Of a stretch of DNA of 7,930 bases, positions 1 to 6,825 are shown in pieces. This DNA comes from Spirochaetaceae bacterium (GTDB lineage: Bacteria > Spirochaetota > Spirochaetia > SZUA-6 > Bin103): positions 1-7,930 of the forward strand of contig JAPPKD010000206.1 in the NCBI GenBank assembly GCA_028820215.1. The letters run 5' to 3'. Under the pieces are notes generated by a model. It had not been told where the DNA came from, ran no database searches, and saw nothing but the letters and a program-made list of their open reading frames with translations. Position 1 is the first letter of the stretch. Every line of letters begins with the position of its first letter. Made by a program: the position numbers and the translations under genes.

Positions 1-1221
1 ACCCACGTCGTCGCGCACAACCCCGAGGCGCGTGATGCGCACCTCAACCTGGGCAAAGCGCTGCACGAAGCGGGCCGATACGAGGAGGCGCTGGAAGCCG
101 GCCGGATCGCCGTCGAGCAGCGCCCCGAATCAGCCGACGCCCACTCGAACCTGGCCCTGGCGCAGATGAACCTGGAGCAGTTCGACGCCTCCGAGGCGTC
201 TCTCCTCCGTGCCCTGGAGCTGGACCCGAGGCACCTGAACGCCCTGCAGAACCTGGGTGAGCTGCGCAGGAAACAGGAGCGTTACGCGGAGGCGATCGAC
301 GCCTATCAAGCGATACTGACGCGCGATCCCCGTTACGCTCTCGCCCACGTCGGCATGGGCGACGCGCTGTTCAGGCTGCAGCGCTACCAGGAGGCGATCC
401 GGTCGCTGCAGCAGGCGGCGGTGCTGGCGCCGAAGCTGCCGATGGGCAATCTCTACACGCTCATGGGCCGCGCGTCACGCGAATTGGGGCGGCTCGATGA
501 GGCGGAGGAACACTTCCGGCTCGCCATGGCAACAGACCCCCTGGACGTCACTCCGGTGCTGGATCTGGCCGCTCTGCGATCCGCGCAGCAGCGCCACCAG
601 GAAGCGGACACTCTGCTGAACCGCGCCCGCCGGTTACAGCCGAACGACGCGATGACCCTGCAGAATTATGCCGAATCGCTCCGGAAGCAGGGGCGCTACG
701 ACGAAGCACTGGCGGTCTATCGCAGCGTGATGGCCATCGATCCGCAGTTCGCTCTGGCCCATGCCGGCATGGGAGACGTGCTGTTCAGGCTGCGGCGCTA
801 CCAGGAGGCGCTGGAGACGCTGGGACGAGCACTCGCCCTGAAGCCGGATCTGCCGATGGCGCCATCGCTGCACCGTCTGATGGGACAGGCGGCCGGGGAA
901 CTGGGGCGCTCCGACGCCGCCGACCACTACGCGCGTGCGGTGGAACTCGACCCGCGCGACACGGAGGCGATCGACTTGCTGGCCATGGCGCGGTTCCACG
1001 AAGAACGCTACGAGGAAGCATATCGTCTGTACAGGACGCTGACCGAAATCGACCCCGAAGACGCGCAGGCCCACTCCAACGTGGGAGCGGCGCTCTACTA
1101 CCTGGGCCGCAACGAAGAAGCCCTGCGCAGCTTCGAACGCGCGCTGTCCCTCGACCCCTACCTGGAAACAGCCCGCACCGGCATCCGCGCACTGCCGCGC
1201 GCCACACGAGCAGGCAGTTGA
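1..1221 (+). CDS. TPR-repeat protein, 5'-truncated by the window edge
   Basis: The frame is open from base 1 to the TGA at 1219-1221 and codes for 406 visible residues. The true start lies outside the window; the ATG at 166 is internal, because TPR sequence continues upstream of it. About eleven TPR units of 34 residues follow one another almost without gaps, each with the usual pattern: a small-residue/Leu first helix, a Gly or Ala near position 8, a Y.EA or R.DEA second helix and a D/P-rich turn (LDP, IDP). Eight units form two copies of a 138-residue block. The protein ends soon after the last repeat with a short basic tail. TPR arrays are helical scaffolds for binding other proteins, so this one probably recruits a partner. 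No catalytic domain, signal peptide or membrane segment is visible in the retained part, so location and function are unknown. The gene converges on the glycosyltransferase operon and is not part of it. Confidence 0.93.
   Translation, partial: THVVAHNPEARDAHLNLGKALHEAGRYEEALEAGRIAVEQRPESADAHSNLALAQMNLEQFDASEASLLRALELDPRHLNALQNLGELRRKQERYAEAIDAYQAILTRDPRYALAHVGMGDALFRLQRYQEAIRSLQQAAVLAPKLPMGNLYTLMGRASRELGRLDEAEEHFRLAMATDPLDVTPVLDLAALRSAQQRHQEADTLLNRARRLQPNDAMTLQNYAESLRKQGRYDEALAVYRSVMAIDPQFALAHAGMGDVLFRLRRYQEALETLGRALALKPDLPMAPSLHRLMGQAAGELGRSDAADHYARAVELDPRDTEAIDLLAMARFHEERYEEAYRLYRTLTEIDPEDAQAHSNVGAALYYLGRNEEALRSFERALSLDPYLETARTGIRALPRATRAGS
235..1062 (+). repeat. Internal duplication in the TPR gene (2 x 414 bp)
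   Basis: Bases 235-648 and 649-1062 code for two consecutive 138-residue blocks of four TPR units each. They share features that ordinary TPR units do not: LQN at the start, ALAH.GMGD.LFRL.RYQEA in the second unit, a two-residue LPM insertion after the second unit, and LMG..A.ELGR in the third. At DNA level the stretch from 337 matches the one from 751 at about 54 of 60 positions by hand count, whereas the last unit of each block has diverged much more. This points to tandem duplication of a four-TPR block within the gene. Confidence 0.85.
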
Positions 1222-1247
1222 GTAGGTGGTGAGCAGGTGGCCCTCGC

Positions 1248-1264
1248 CGTCGGCGCGGCCGATG
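1248..1264. terminator. Possible bidirectional terminator hairpin between convergent genes
   Basis: The 58-bp gap between the TPR stop (1221) and the GT39 stop (1280) holds an inverted repeat: TCGGC (1250-1254), a GCG loop, and GCCGA (1258-1262). One G-T and one C-G pair extend the stem to about seven pairs. No T-run follows on either strand, so it does not meet the usual intrinsic-terminator pattern. It is listed because it sits exactly where two convergent transcripts should end. Confidence 0.25.
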
Positions 1265-1279
1265 CCATTTGCCGACCGT

Positions 1280-3097
1280 TCACCGTGCGCCCGGCTCCCG
1301 CACCGTCGCGGTCGGAAGACGGTGAAGGATGTGCAAGAGCTGCCGGCCGTCGCGCAGGGGTATGAAGGCGTGCAGATTGATCTCCGGCCGTTGTGTCGGA
1401 TAGTAGTACACGTCCGGTTGTGCAGCGATGGCGTAGTGACCCCTGAGCCGATCGCGGTACTCGTCGGTGAGCATACCGAACACGACGATCCAGTCGGGAG
1501 TGGCACCCGCGATCCAGAGCCGCGCGGGCAGTGCCTCGACGGTCTTGGGCGGCAGCGGTGACGCCGCATCGAGCACACAGCAGAACAGCACGCGGTGCCC
1601 GGTGGCGAACGTCAACGCCTCGCGGTCGGCAAACCCCGGCACGTATACCAGGTCGTCCTGCTCCGCGTGTTCCAGCAGATAGTCGGACGCGACCCGCAGC
1701 GAGTCGCGGTACGGGCGGTGGATCTCCCGGACGAACTGAAACAGGTGCAACCCCAGCGTGCGCTCGCCCGTGAACACCATGGTCATGTTGAATGGCCACG
1801 CCCCCGCGCTCGAGAACAGCAGCACGGCGAGCACGGCGCCGCCGGCCCATCGCGACATACGCCAGGTCCACTCGACGAACAGCCCCTTCATGGCCAGCAG
1901 CAGCGGCAGCCCTCCCATGTAGTAGCGCAGGTCGGCGAAAAGGAGCGCCGATGCCGCCTGCACCGACAGCGCCGCCGAGAACAGCGCGAACAGCGCACCC
2001 ATGAGCACGACCCGCCCGGCCGCGTGCATCGGCAGGTTTCCGGAGCATTCCCGGGGTGTCGGCGATCCGCGACTTCGCCGCCCGTTTCTCGGAGGAGGCC
2101 GGCGGCCCCGACCCCGGTTCACCGTCTGCCGCGCGCCCCGGCGGCGGAACACCGGGAGTATGAGCATCGCGGCGAACCACAGCGCCACCGGCCACGAAAC
2201 CCAGTCGGCGGCGAACAGGTCGCGGGCGTAGACCGCGAGACGCAGCAGCAGCGGCGGTATCGTCCCCTGGTAGTTCGACAATCCGACGACACCCGTGTAT
2301 TCGGCGAATCCGCTGCGCTCGCCGCCGACCACTCCGATCCAGACGAGCCAGGACGCGCCGAGCGCCGTCACGACGATCCCGCCGGCGGCCAGCTCCAGCC
2401 ACTGCCGCGGAGTGGTGTCGCGCGCGCGAAACACCAGGTGCCAGGCGGCAAGCGCCAGCATGGTCGCCGCGCCGCCCGCGTAGTGGTTGAAGAAGGCGAG
2501 CGCCGCCACCACCGTCAGCGCCGCCAGGCGCCGGACACCGCCGCTCCGCCACCAGCGCTCGTAGAGGTAGAACGCGGCGATCAGTCCGCACGCCATGAAC
2601 GCGTAGTAGCGGGACTGGCGAAAGTACAGCAACAATTGCGGAGACCAGGCTGCCAGCAGAAGGCTGAACAGGATCAGCCGCGGATGGCGCTCCAGATGCT
2701 GGCGCAGCAGGAGATACAGGAGCGCCAGGGACAAGATCCCGAACAGCGCCGGAACGATGCGCGCGCCGGTCTCGTTGAAGCCGAACACCGCCAGTCCCGC
2801 CGCGTTGAACACATAGGTCAGAGGCGGCAGCACGTCGCGCAGGTCGCCGTTCAGCGTGCGTCCGTTGGTGCCGCCCACCAGGTTGCGGCCGTCCCAGCCG
2901 GTGATGTCGCCCCGCTGCAGCAGGTTCCGGGCGATCAGCGCGCTCGGCGCCTCGTCGTGCCACAGTGCCGCGTAGTCCAGGTGTGCCAGACACAGGTAGG
3001 CGGCGACCGCAAGCACCGCCACCGCGAGCGCCGTGTGCGGCGCGGCGCGCACCCGGTTGGTCAGGCCTGCGATCACCGGCCAGCGATCCGCGTGCAT
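1280..3097 (-). CDS. GT39 (ArnT/PMT-like) integral-membrane glycosyltransferase
   Basis: 605 residues, starting at the ATG at 3097 and ending at the TGA at 1280-1282. The first membrane helix (about residues 22-40) is followed by LWHDEA (45-50), the acidic catalytic-loop motif of GT-C family 39 enzymes. Further family-like signs are FRQSRYYAFM (159-168) on a helix boundary, NHYAGG (204-209) and DLRYYMGGLPLLL (389-401). Roughly ten membrane helices precede a soluble C-terminal region (about 440-605) that should lie in the periplasm. GT39 enzymes use polyprenyl-phosphate-linked sugars to glycosylate lipids or proteins; the sugar and acceptor here are not determinable. It is the last gene of the operon, six bases after the GT2-GtrA stop, with only a weak ribosome site (AAGAG) ahead of it. 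An Arg/Pro-rich loop (318-352) has codon composition unlike the rest of the gene and may be out of frame. Family assignment is firm, specificity is not. Confidence 0.88.
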   Translation of the reverse strand: MHADRWPVIAGLTNRVRAAPHTALAVAVLAVAAYLCLAHLDYAALWHDEAPSALIARNLLQRGDITGWDGRNLVGGTNGRTLNGDLRDVLPPLTYVFNAAGLAVFGFNETGARIVPALFGILSLALLYLLLRQHLERHPRLILFSLLLAAWSPQLLLYFRQSRYYAFMACGLIAAFYLYERWWRSGGVRRLAALTVVAALAFFNHYAGGAATMLALAAWHLVFRARDTTPRQWLELAAGGIVVTALGASWLVWIGVVGGERSGFAEYTGVVGLSNYQGTIPPLLLRLAVYARDLFAADWVSWPVALWFAAMLILPVFRRRGARQTVNRGRGRRPPPRNGRRSRGSPTPRECSGNLPMHAAGRVVLMGALFALFSAALSVQAASALLFADLRYYMGGLPLLLAMKGLFVEWTWRMSRWAGGAVLAVLLFSSAGAWPFNMTMVFTGERTLGLHLFQFVREIHRPYRDSLRVASDYLLEHAEQDDLVYVPGFADREALTFATGHRVLFCCVLDAASPLPPKTVEALPARLWIAGATPDWIVVFGMLTDEYRDRLRGHYAIAAQPDVYYYPTQRPEINLHAFIPLRDGRQLLHILHRLPTATVREPGAR

Positions 3098-3103
3098 CTA
3101 CTC

Positions 3104-4216
3104 TTATTCCGTGCGTCGCCGGTACACGTACCGGTTGGCGACCAGGAAGTTGGCGAGGCCGCCAAGGGCAACGCCGCCCACCAGCGCCGGCACGCGGTGG
3201 CGATCGAACAGGTCCACGAAGGAGGTCAGCACCGCGTAACTACCGACGTTGATCCCCAGCCCGATCAGGCTGCTCGCCACGAACTTCGTCCACTGTCGCA
3301 CGTGCGGCTGCCGCAGGCGCTCCTCGAAGGTCAGCCCGCGATTGATAACCCAGTTCCAGGTGACCGCGGGCCAGAACGACAGGAACCGCGCCAGCCGATG
3401 CTCGACGCCGATCGCCTGCAGGCCGAGGTAGAAGGCGACGTCGATGACGAAGCCGCTGGCGCCTACCAGAGCGAAGCTCACCAGCCGCGCGGCGGCGCCG
3501 TACCGGTGCAGGTACAGACGGTACAGATGTCGCAGGTAGTTGACCTGCTGCCGCCAGTCCATCTTGCTGGAGCCCAGGTGCCGGTCGACGAAGTCGATCG
3601 GCACCTCCGCGACCCGCAGCCGCCCGCGCACCATCAACTCCAGCCCGACCTTGTAGCCGATGGGCTGCAGCCGCTGCAGGTCGGGCAAAGCCCGGCGGTC
3701 GGTCGCGAAGAACCCGGACATGGGATCGCTGCACCGCACCAGCGGGCGTGCGAGCGCGGTCGCCACGTGCGAGTTCAGCCGGCGCCCCCAGCCCCAGGTG
3801 CGGTCGACGCGGCCTCCCGGCGCGTACCGACTGCCGATCACCATGTCGCAGCCGCCGTCGAGGGTCGCGAGCAGCGCCTCGATCCGTTCCGGCGGGTGCG
3901 ACAGGTCGGCGTCCATGACCACCACCCGATCGAAGCGCGCCAGCCGGATGCCGTGCAGCACGGCCGCGGCCAGGTCGCGGGGCGCGTCGCGCCGCACCTC
4001 CATGCGCACCGGCAGGCGCCGTCCGAGCTCGGCGACGATCGTCTCGCTGCCGTCGTTCGAGTCGTCATCGACCAGGAGCAGCTCCCACCGAACGCCGGTC
4101 CGGGACAGCGCGCCGCGGACACGGTCGACCAGGGTGGGGATGTTGGCCGCTTCGCGCAGCGTCGGCACGACGATGGACACGGCGGCGGGTGCGACGGGCC
4201 GATCGGGTGCGCTCAC
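3104..4216 (-). CDS. Polyprenol-phosphate-mannose-synthase-like GT2 fused to a GtrA domain
   Basis: 370 residues from the GTG at 4216 to the TAA at 3104-3106. Residues 12-235 form a GT-A fold of the dolichol-phosphate-mannose synthase type: IVVPTLREAANI (15-26), DDDSNDGS (50-57), the nucleotide/metal-binding DADLSHPPE (102-110), GSRY (128-131), SDPMSGFF (163-170), GYKVGLEL (187-194) and the R..GSSKM signature (212-219). Residues 244-366 are a GtrA-like domain of about four membrane helices starting RLVSFALVGASGFVID. The family transfers a sugar from a nucleotide donor (GDP-mannose in the best-known members) to polyprenyl phosphate at the cytoplasmic face; GtrA domains are linked to anchoring or flipping the product. 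The GTG is preceded by GGAG five bases upstream, and its GTGA overlaps the stop of the GT22 gene, which implies translational coupling. The same frame is open further upstream to 5878, but that part is antisense-free shadow of the GT22 gene. Mannose versus glucose as sugar is inferred from the GT22 partner. Confidence 0.93.
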   Translation of the reverse strand: MSAPDRPVAPAAVSIVVPTLREAANIPTLVDRVRGALSRTGVRWELLLVDDDSNDGSETIVAELGRRLPVRMEVRRDAPRDLAAAVLHGIRLARFDRVVVMDADLSHPPERIEALLATLDGGCDMVIGSRYAPGGRVDRTWGWGRRLNSHVATALARPLVRCSDPMSGFFATDRRALPDLQRLQPIGYKVGLELMVRGRLRVAEVPIDFVDRHLGSSKMDWRQQVNYLRHLYRLYLHRYGAAARLVSFALVGASGFVIDVAFYLGLQAIGVEHRLARFLSFWPAVTWNWVINRGLTFEERLRQPHVRQWTKFVASSLIGLGINVGSYAVLTSFVDLFDRHRVPALVGGVALGGLANFLVANRYVYRRRTE

Positions 4217-5811
4217 CGTGGCTCCGCGAAGCGGATGCCCGCGTCGGCCGGCGGCGTGGGAGCGTTCTCGTCCAACCGGCGCATGATCCACTGCACCAGG
4301 TCGTCGACGATGACCGGGGCGTGACCCTCCCACCGGCGGACCATCGGCTCCGCCGCCTCCCGGCGCAGGATCCGCACGCCGCCGAACTCCCGCTCCAGCG
4401 AATAGCCTGGAGCCGCAAGCCCAGGGTCGGCGGAGACAAGATGGCTGACGGATGCGGCAACCGTCGCCCAGTCCCGGTTGACCAGAGCCCCGGTGTACGA
4501 GTCGTAGAACGGTACCGAGCGGTGAAGATAGTAGTAGCCGGGCAGGTTGAAGTACGGCCGGTCCGTCTGCCACACCGCGGTGACGCCGGGCGCGCGGGCC
4601 AAGTGGCGGTAGGCGGCAAAGATCGGATCCTGGCCGCGAACGAATCCCGTGAACCCGGACTCCAGAGACCATGCCCTGTATACTTGATCCTGGGCCGGCA
4701 GCGCATTCAGCACGCCGGCCTGCGATACCAGAGCGAACAGGACGGCCGCTGATCCGGGCACCCAGCGTGCCGCGTCCGGACGCCGTGCGGAGATCCATCG
4801 CTGCAGCCGGACGGTGAGGTCGGCTCCAAGCAGCAGCCACAGCGGTATCACGGCAAACACGAAGCGATACTCCTTGTGCGACTGCAGGGAATGGGACAGC
4901 AACACCACGCCGATCAGTCCCAGCAGCAACCCGTAGCGCCTTGGCCACCTCAGCGCCCCGCCCAGGACCGGCACGCTCAGGCCTCCGCCGGCGAGGAGAA
5001 GCCACCACAGGAACTGGTACGGCGGACTCTCGCCCCTGCGAATCCCGCCCAGGATGAAGTTGAAGCGCACGTTGGTGACGTAGGAGTGGAACAAACCGCC
5101 GTCCCAGGTCAGCGCGTCGAACACACCGACGGCGGCAAGCGCGGCGGTCGCGGCCGTCACGAGCAGCAGCTTCAGCCGCGTACGCAGAAACACGATCGCC
5201 AGCAGCACCAGCGCGACCGGCGCGTGCTGAAGCCGGATGGCCGCCGTCAGGACCGCGAAGGCGGCTGCCTGCCAGCAGACCCGCGGGCGGTTCGGCTCGG
5301 GGTGCGCACACAGCGCCAGCAGGCCTGCCAAGGGCGCCGCGCTCACGAATTCGGTCATCGGCTTGTGCGCGAAGGCGATCAGTTCGTACCAGAATGCCCC
5401 GGCCAGCAGCGCCGCCCGAGCGGACGCTTCGTCGAAGTGGCGGCGGGCGAAGGCGTACATGCCGGCCGGAATCGCCAGCGAAAGGGCGCAGAACACCAGC
5501 TTGACGCCGTCCACGTACCACCACGGCTGGCCCAGGCCGACCGCGGCGAACAGTTTCAGGACCCCGGCCACCGCTCCCGGTATCAGCCATGAACGCGCGC
5601 CGTGGAAGTACTCCCAGTAGACGATGCCGTTGCCGAAGGCGAAGCGGTGCGCGGGTTCCAGGTATTGCATGATCTCGTCCGGGTGCAGGACGAAATCGCC
5701 GGCCAGCGCCACCGCCGCACGTGCCGCGAACGCCAGCCCGAGCACCATCGGCAGCAACTTCCAGGGCGGTTCGTCGCACGTCCGCGCATGAATCAGGCCG
5801 GCGTGCAGCAC
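4213..5811 (-). CDS. GT22 (Alg9/PIG-B-like) integral-membrane mannosyltransferase
   Basis: 532 residues if started at the GTG at 5811, ending at the TGA at 4213-4215. Family GT22 features appear in order: HPDEIMQYLEPAH (43-55), then GNGIVYWEY (60-68), ARSWLIPG (72-79), and HKEYRF (312-317), the late HKE.RF motif of these enzymes. About nine to ten helices are followed by a soluble region (about 375-532), probably periplasmic. GT22 enzymes are GT-C mannosyltransferases using lipid-phosphate mannose; the best-known members act in eukaryotic N-glycan and GPI-anchor assembly, and bacterial members are less studied. The GTG at 5811 has GGGAGG nine bases upstream, at 5821-5826. An in-frame ATG at 5904 would add 31 hydrophilic residues, has no good ribosome site and would leave only 24 bp before the divergent SDR gene, so I prefer 5811. 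It is the first gene of the operon and overlaps the polyprenol-phosphate sugar synthase, its likely donor supplier. Confidence 0.88.
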   Translation of the reverse strand: MLHAGLIHARTCDEPPWKLLPMVLGLAFAARAAVALAGDFVLHPDEIMQYLEPAHRFAFGNGIVYWEYFHGARSWLIPGAVAGVLKLFAAVGLGQPWWYVDGVKLVFCALSLAIPAGMYAFARRHFDEASARAALLAGAFWYELIAFAHKPMTEFVSAAPLAGLLALCAHPEPNRPRVCWQAAAFAVLTAAIRLQHAPVALVLLAIVFLRTRLKLLLVTAATAALAAVGVFDALTWDGGLFHSYVTNVRFNFILGGIRRGESPPYQFLWWLLLAGGGLSVPVLGGALRWPRRYGLLLGLIGVVLLSHSLQSHKEYRFVFAVIPLWLLLGADLTVRLQRWISARRPDAARWVPGSAAVLFALVSQAGVLNALPAQDQVYRAWSLESGFTGFVRGQDPIFAAYRHLARAPGVTAVWQTDRPYFNLPGYYYLHRSVPFYDSYTGALVNRDWATVAASVSHLVSADPGLAAPGYSLEREFGGVRILRREAAEPMVRRWEGHAPVIVDDLVQWIMRRLDENAPTPPADAGIRFAEPR

Positions 5812-5820
5812 GTAGGTCAG

Positions 5821-5826
5821 CCTCCC
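5821..5826 (-). promoter_or_regulatory. Shine-Dalgarno sequence that decides the GT22 start
   Basis: On the minus strand this reads GGGAGG and ends nine bases before the GTG at 5811. It favours that start over the upstream ATG at 5904, which has no comparable ribosome site. Confidence 0.6.
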
Positions 5827-5827
5827 T

Positions 5828-5848
5828 CCCCGGGGCTCTCCCCCGGGG
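5828..5848. repeat. Perfect 8-bp GC stem with 5-nt loop, next to the GT22 ribosome site
   Basis: CCCCGGGG (5828-5835), loop CTCTC, CCCCGGGG (5841-5848). Each arm is itself palindromic, so the element can fold on either strand. On the minus-strand mRNA the stem ends one base before the GGGAGG ribosome site of GT22, and the C-run copied from the adjoining nine-G tract could instead pair with that site. A role in controlling translation of the operon is inference. Confidence 0.6.
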
Positions 5849-5881
5849 GGGGGATTGCGGTCCACGGAGGCGCAGCATACC

Positions 5882-5894
5882 CTGCGGTTCGCAG
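5882..5894. promoter_or_regulatory. Small dyad, candidate operator
   Basis: CTGCG-GTT-CGCAG is a perfect 5-bp inverted repeat with a 3-bp centre, placed about 35 bp upstream of the SDR start and about 70 bp upstream of the GT22 start. Its size and position would suit a dimeric repressor site, but such short dyads are common by chance in GC-rich DNA. Confidence 0.25.
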
Positions 5895-5915
5895 CGTTGT
5901 ACATTTACCGGAAGG

Positions 5916-5921
5916 AAGGAG
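5916..5921 (+). promoter_or_regulatory. Shine-Dalgarno sequence of the SDR gene
   Basis: AAGGAG lies seven bases before the GTG at 5929 and fixes that codon as the start; the frame is open further upstream to an ATG at 5602, but there it runs antisense to the GT22 gene. Confidence 0.75.
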
Positions 5922-5928
5922 CATCGCC

Positions 5929-6747
5929 GTGGGCAAGGTCATACTGATCACCGGAGCTTCGTCCGGCATGGGTCGGGCGGCGGCGATCCAACTGGCTTGC
6001 GGGGGTCACACTGTGTACGCCGGCGCCCGCCGGAAGGACCGCATGGCGGACTTGGTCGAACACGGCATCATCCCGGTCGAGATGGACGTCTCCAAGGGTC
6101 AGGATAACGAACGGGCCGTGAGCCGGCTCCTTGATGCGGAGGCGCGCATCGACGTTCTGATCAACAACGCCGGCTTCGGCCTCTACGGTCCGGTGGAGGA
6201 CATACCGATCGAGGACGCGAGATACCAGTTCGAGGTGAACCTGTTCGGCCTCGCCCGCTTGACGCAGATCGTCCTGCCGCACATGAGGTCGCAACGTTCG
6301 GGCAGGATCATCAACACGTCGTCCATGGGGGGCAAGGTCTACATGCCCTATGGGGCTTGGTACCATGCGACCAAACACGCGCTCGAGGGCTGGTCGGACT
6401 GCCTCCGGATCGAGACCGCTCCGTTCAATGTCCAGGTGGTGCTGATCCAACCGGGCCTCATCAAGACCGAGTTCGGCCAAGTGACTGGAGAAGGGCTGCG
6501 GAAGTACTCAACCGGCAGTGCCTACAAGGCCGGGCTGGACCGGTTCATCGCGATGCTGTCCAACCCCGAAGCCGCCGGCCGCGGGACCGATGCCGACGTC
6601 CTCGCCCGGGTGTTCGTCGAGGCGGCGACGAGCGCCAAGCCGCGGCGGCGATACGCGAAGGGCGTAATGGCGCGTCCCCTGATGTTCACCCGGAAGTGGT
6701 TCGGCGAGGGGACCTACGAATTCGTGCTGCGCCGCACGTTCGGTTGA
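5929..6747 (+). CDS. Classical SDR-family NAD(P)-dependent oxidoreductase
   Basis: 272 residues from the GTG at 5929 to the TGA at 6745-6747, a normal length for a classical short-chain dehydrogenase/reductase. Seen: the nucleotide-binding TGASSGMG (8-15), NNAG (79-82), N104 in FEVNLFG, the catalytic Ser in NTSSMGG (probably S132), YHATK (Y145, K149), and IQPG (173-176) followed by TEF. Basic residues ARRK (33-36) after the second strand, with no Asp there, suggest NADP(H) rather than NAD(H). It is cytosolic, with no signal peptide or membrane segment. The substrate is unknown; the sequence from about 185 to 225, which would form the substrate lid, gives no recognisable specificity. It is transcribed away from the glycosyltransferase operon and converges on the LytTR gene, so it appears to be a single-gene unit. 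Confidence 0.93.
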   Translation: MGKVILITGASSGMGRAAAIQLACGGHTVYAGARRKDRMADLVEHGIIPVEMDVSKGQDNERAVSRLLDAEARIDVLINNAGFGLYGPVEDIPIEDARYQFEVNLFGLARLTQIVLPHMRSQRSGRIINTSSMGGKVYMPYGAWYHATKHALEGWSDCLRIETAPFNVQVVLIQPGLIKTEFGQVTGEGLRKYSTGSAYKAGLDRFIAMLSNPEAAGRGTDADVLARVFVEAATSAKPRRRYAKGVMARPLMFTRKWFGEGTYEFVLRRTFG

Positions 6748-6778
6748 ACGACCGTCGGGGGTACTCCTGCGTGTCGAA

Positions 6779-6794
6779 TACCGCCATGACGGTA
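6779..6794. terminator. Weak hairpin in the SDR/LytTR convergent gap
   Basis: TACCG (6779-6783) and CGGTA (6790-6794) form a 5-bp stem with a 6-nt loop in the 78-bp gap between the convergent genes. There is no T-run on either side. It is listed only as the best candidate for transcription ending here. Confidence 0.2.
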
Positions 6795-6825
6795 GCGGCC
6801 AGTCCCAGCGCAGCGATGGGAGTTC

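Larger units (their letters stand above)
5812..5928. promoter_or_regulatory. Divergent intergenic control region
   Basis: These 117 bp separate the GT22 start (minus) from the SDR start (plus) and must hold promoters for both if each is transcribed separately. Visible elements are a GC hairpin (5828-5848), a nine-G run (5845-5853), a 13-bp dyad (5882-5894) and Shine-Dalgarno sequences for both genes. I found no convincing sigma-70 promoter: TTGCGG (5855-5860) with a 17-bp spacer to TACCCT (5878-5883) matches only three of six bases in each box. Confidence 0.5.

Noticed and set aside
634..1578. A 314-codon open frame on the minus strand across the TPR/GT39 gap
   Set aside because: It is antisense to the TPR array and in the wrong frame for GT39; the product is Arg/Cys/Ser-rich and has no recognisable motif.
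1158..2993. A 611-codon open frame on the minus strand
   Set aside because: It overlaps the GT39 gene in another frame and reads as Arg/Gly/Ala-rich sequence without membrane helices or motifs. Only its short stretch near 2036-2113 is of interest, as evidence for a possible frameshift in GT39.
1595..4324. A 909-codon open frame on the plus strand
   Set aside because: It runs antisense across three well-supported glycosyltransferase genes and their junctions, its product is a Gln/Arg/His/Pro-rich string without any domain motif, and such frames are expected opposite GC-rich genes with few A/T third positions.
4217..5878. Extension of the GT2-GtrA frame upstream to 5878
   Set aside because: This part overlaps the GT22 gene in a different frame and gives Arg/Gly-rich nonsense. 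The GTG at 4216 has a ribosome site and sits immediately before the conserved first strand of the GT2 domain.
5855..5883. Sigma-70 promoter for the SDR gene (TTGCGG, 17 bp, TACCCT)
   Set aside because: The spacing is right but only three of six bases match in each box, which is not better than expected by chance in this region.
5812..5904. Start of GT22 at the ATG at 5904
   Set aside because: There is no ribosome site, the added 31 residues are hydrophilic and unlike the family, and only 24 bp would remain for a divergent promoter region. It cannot be fully excluded.
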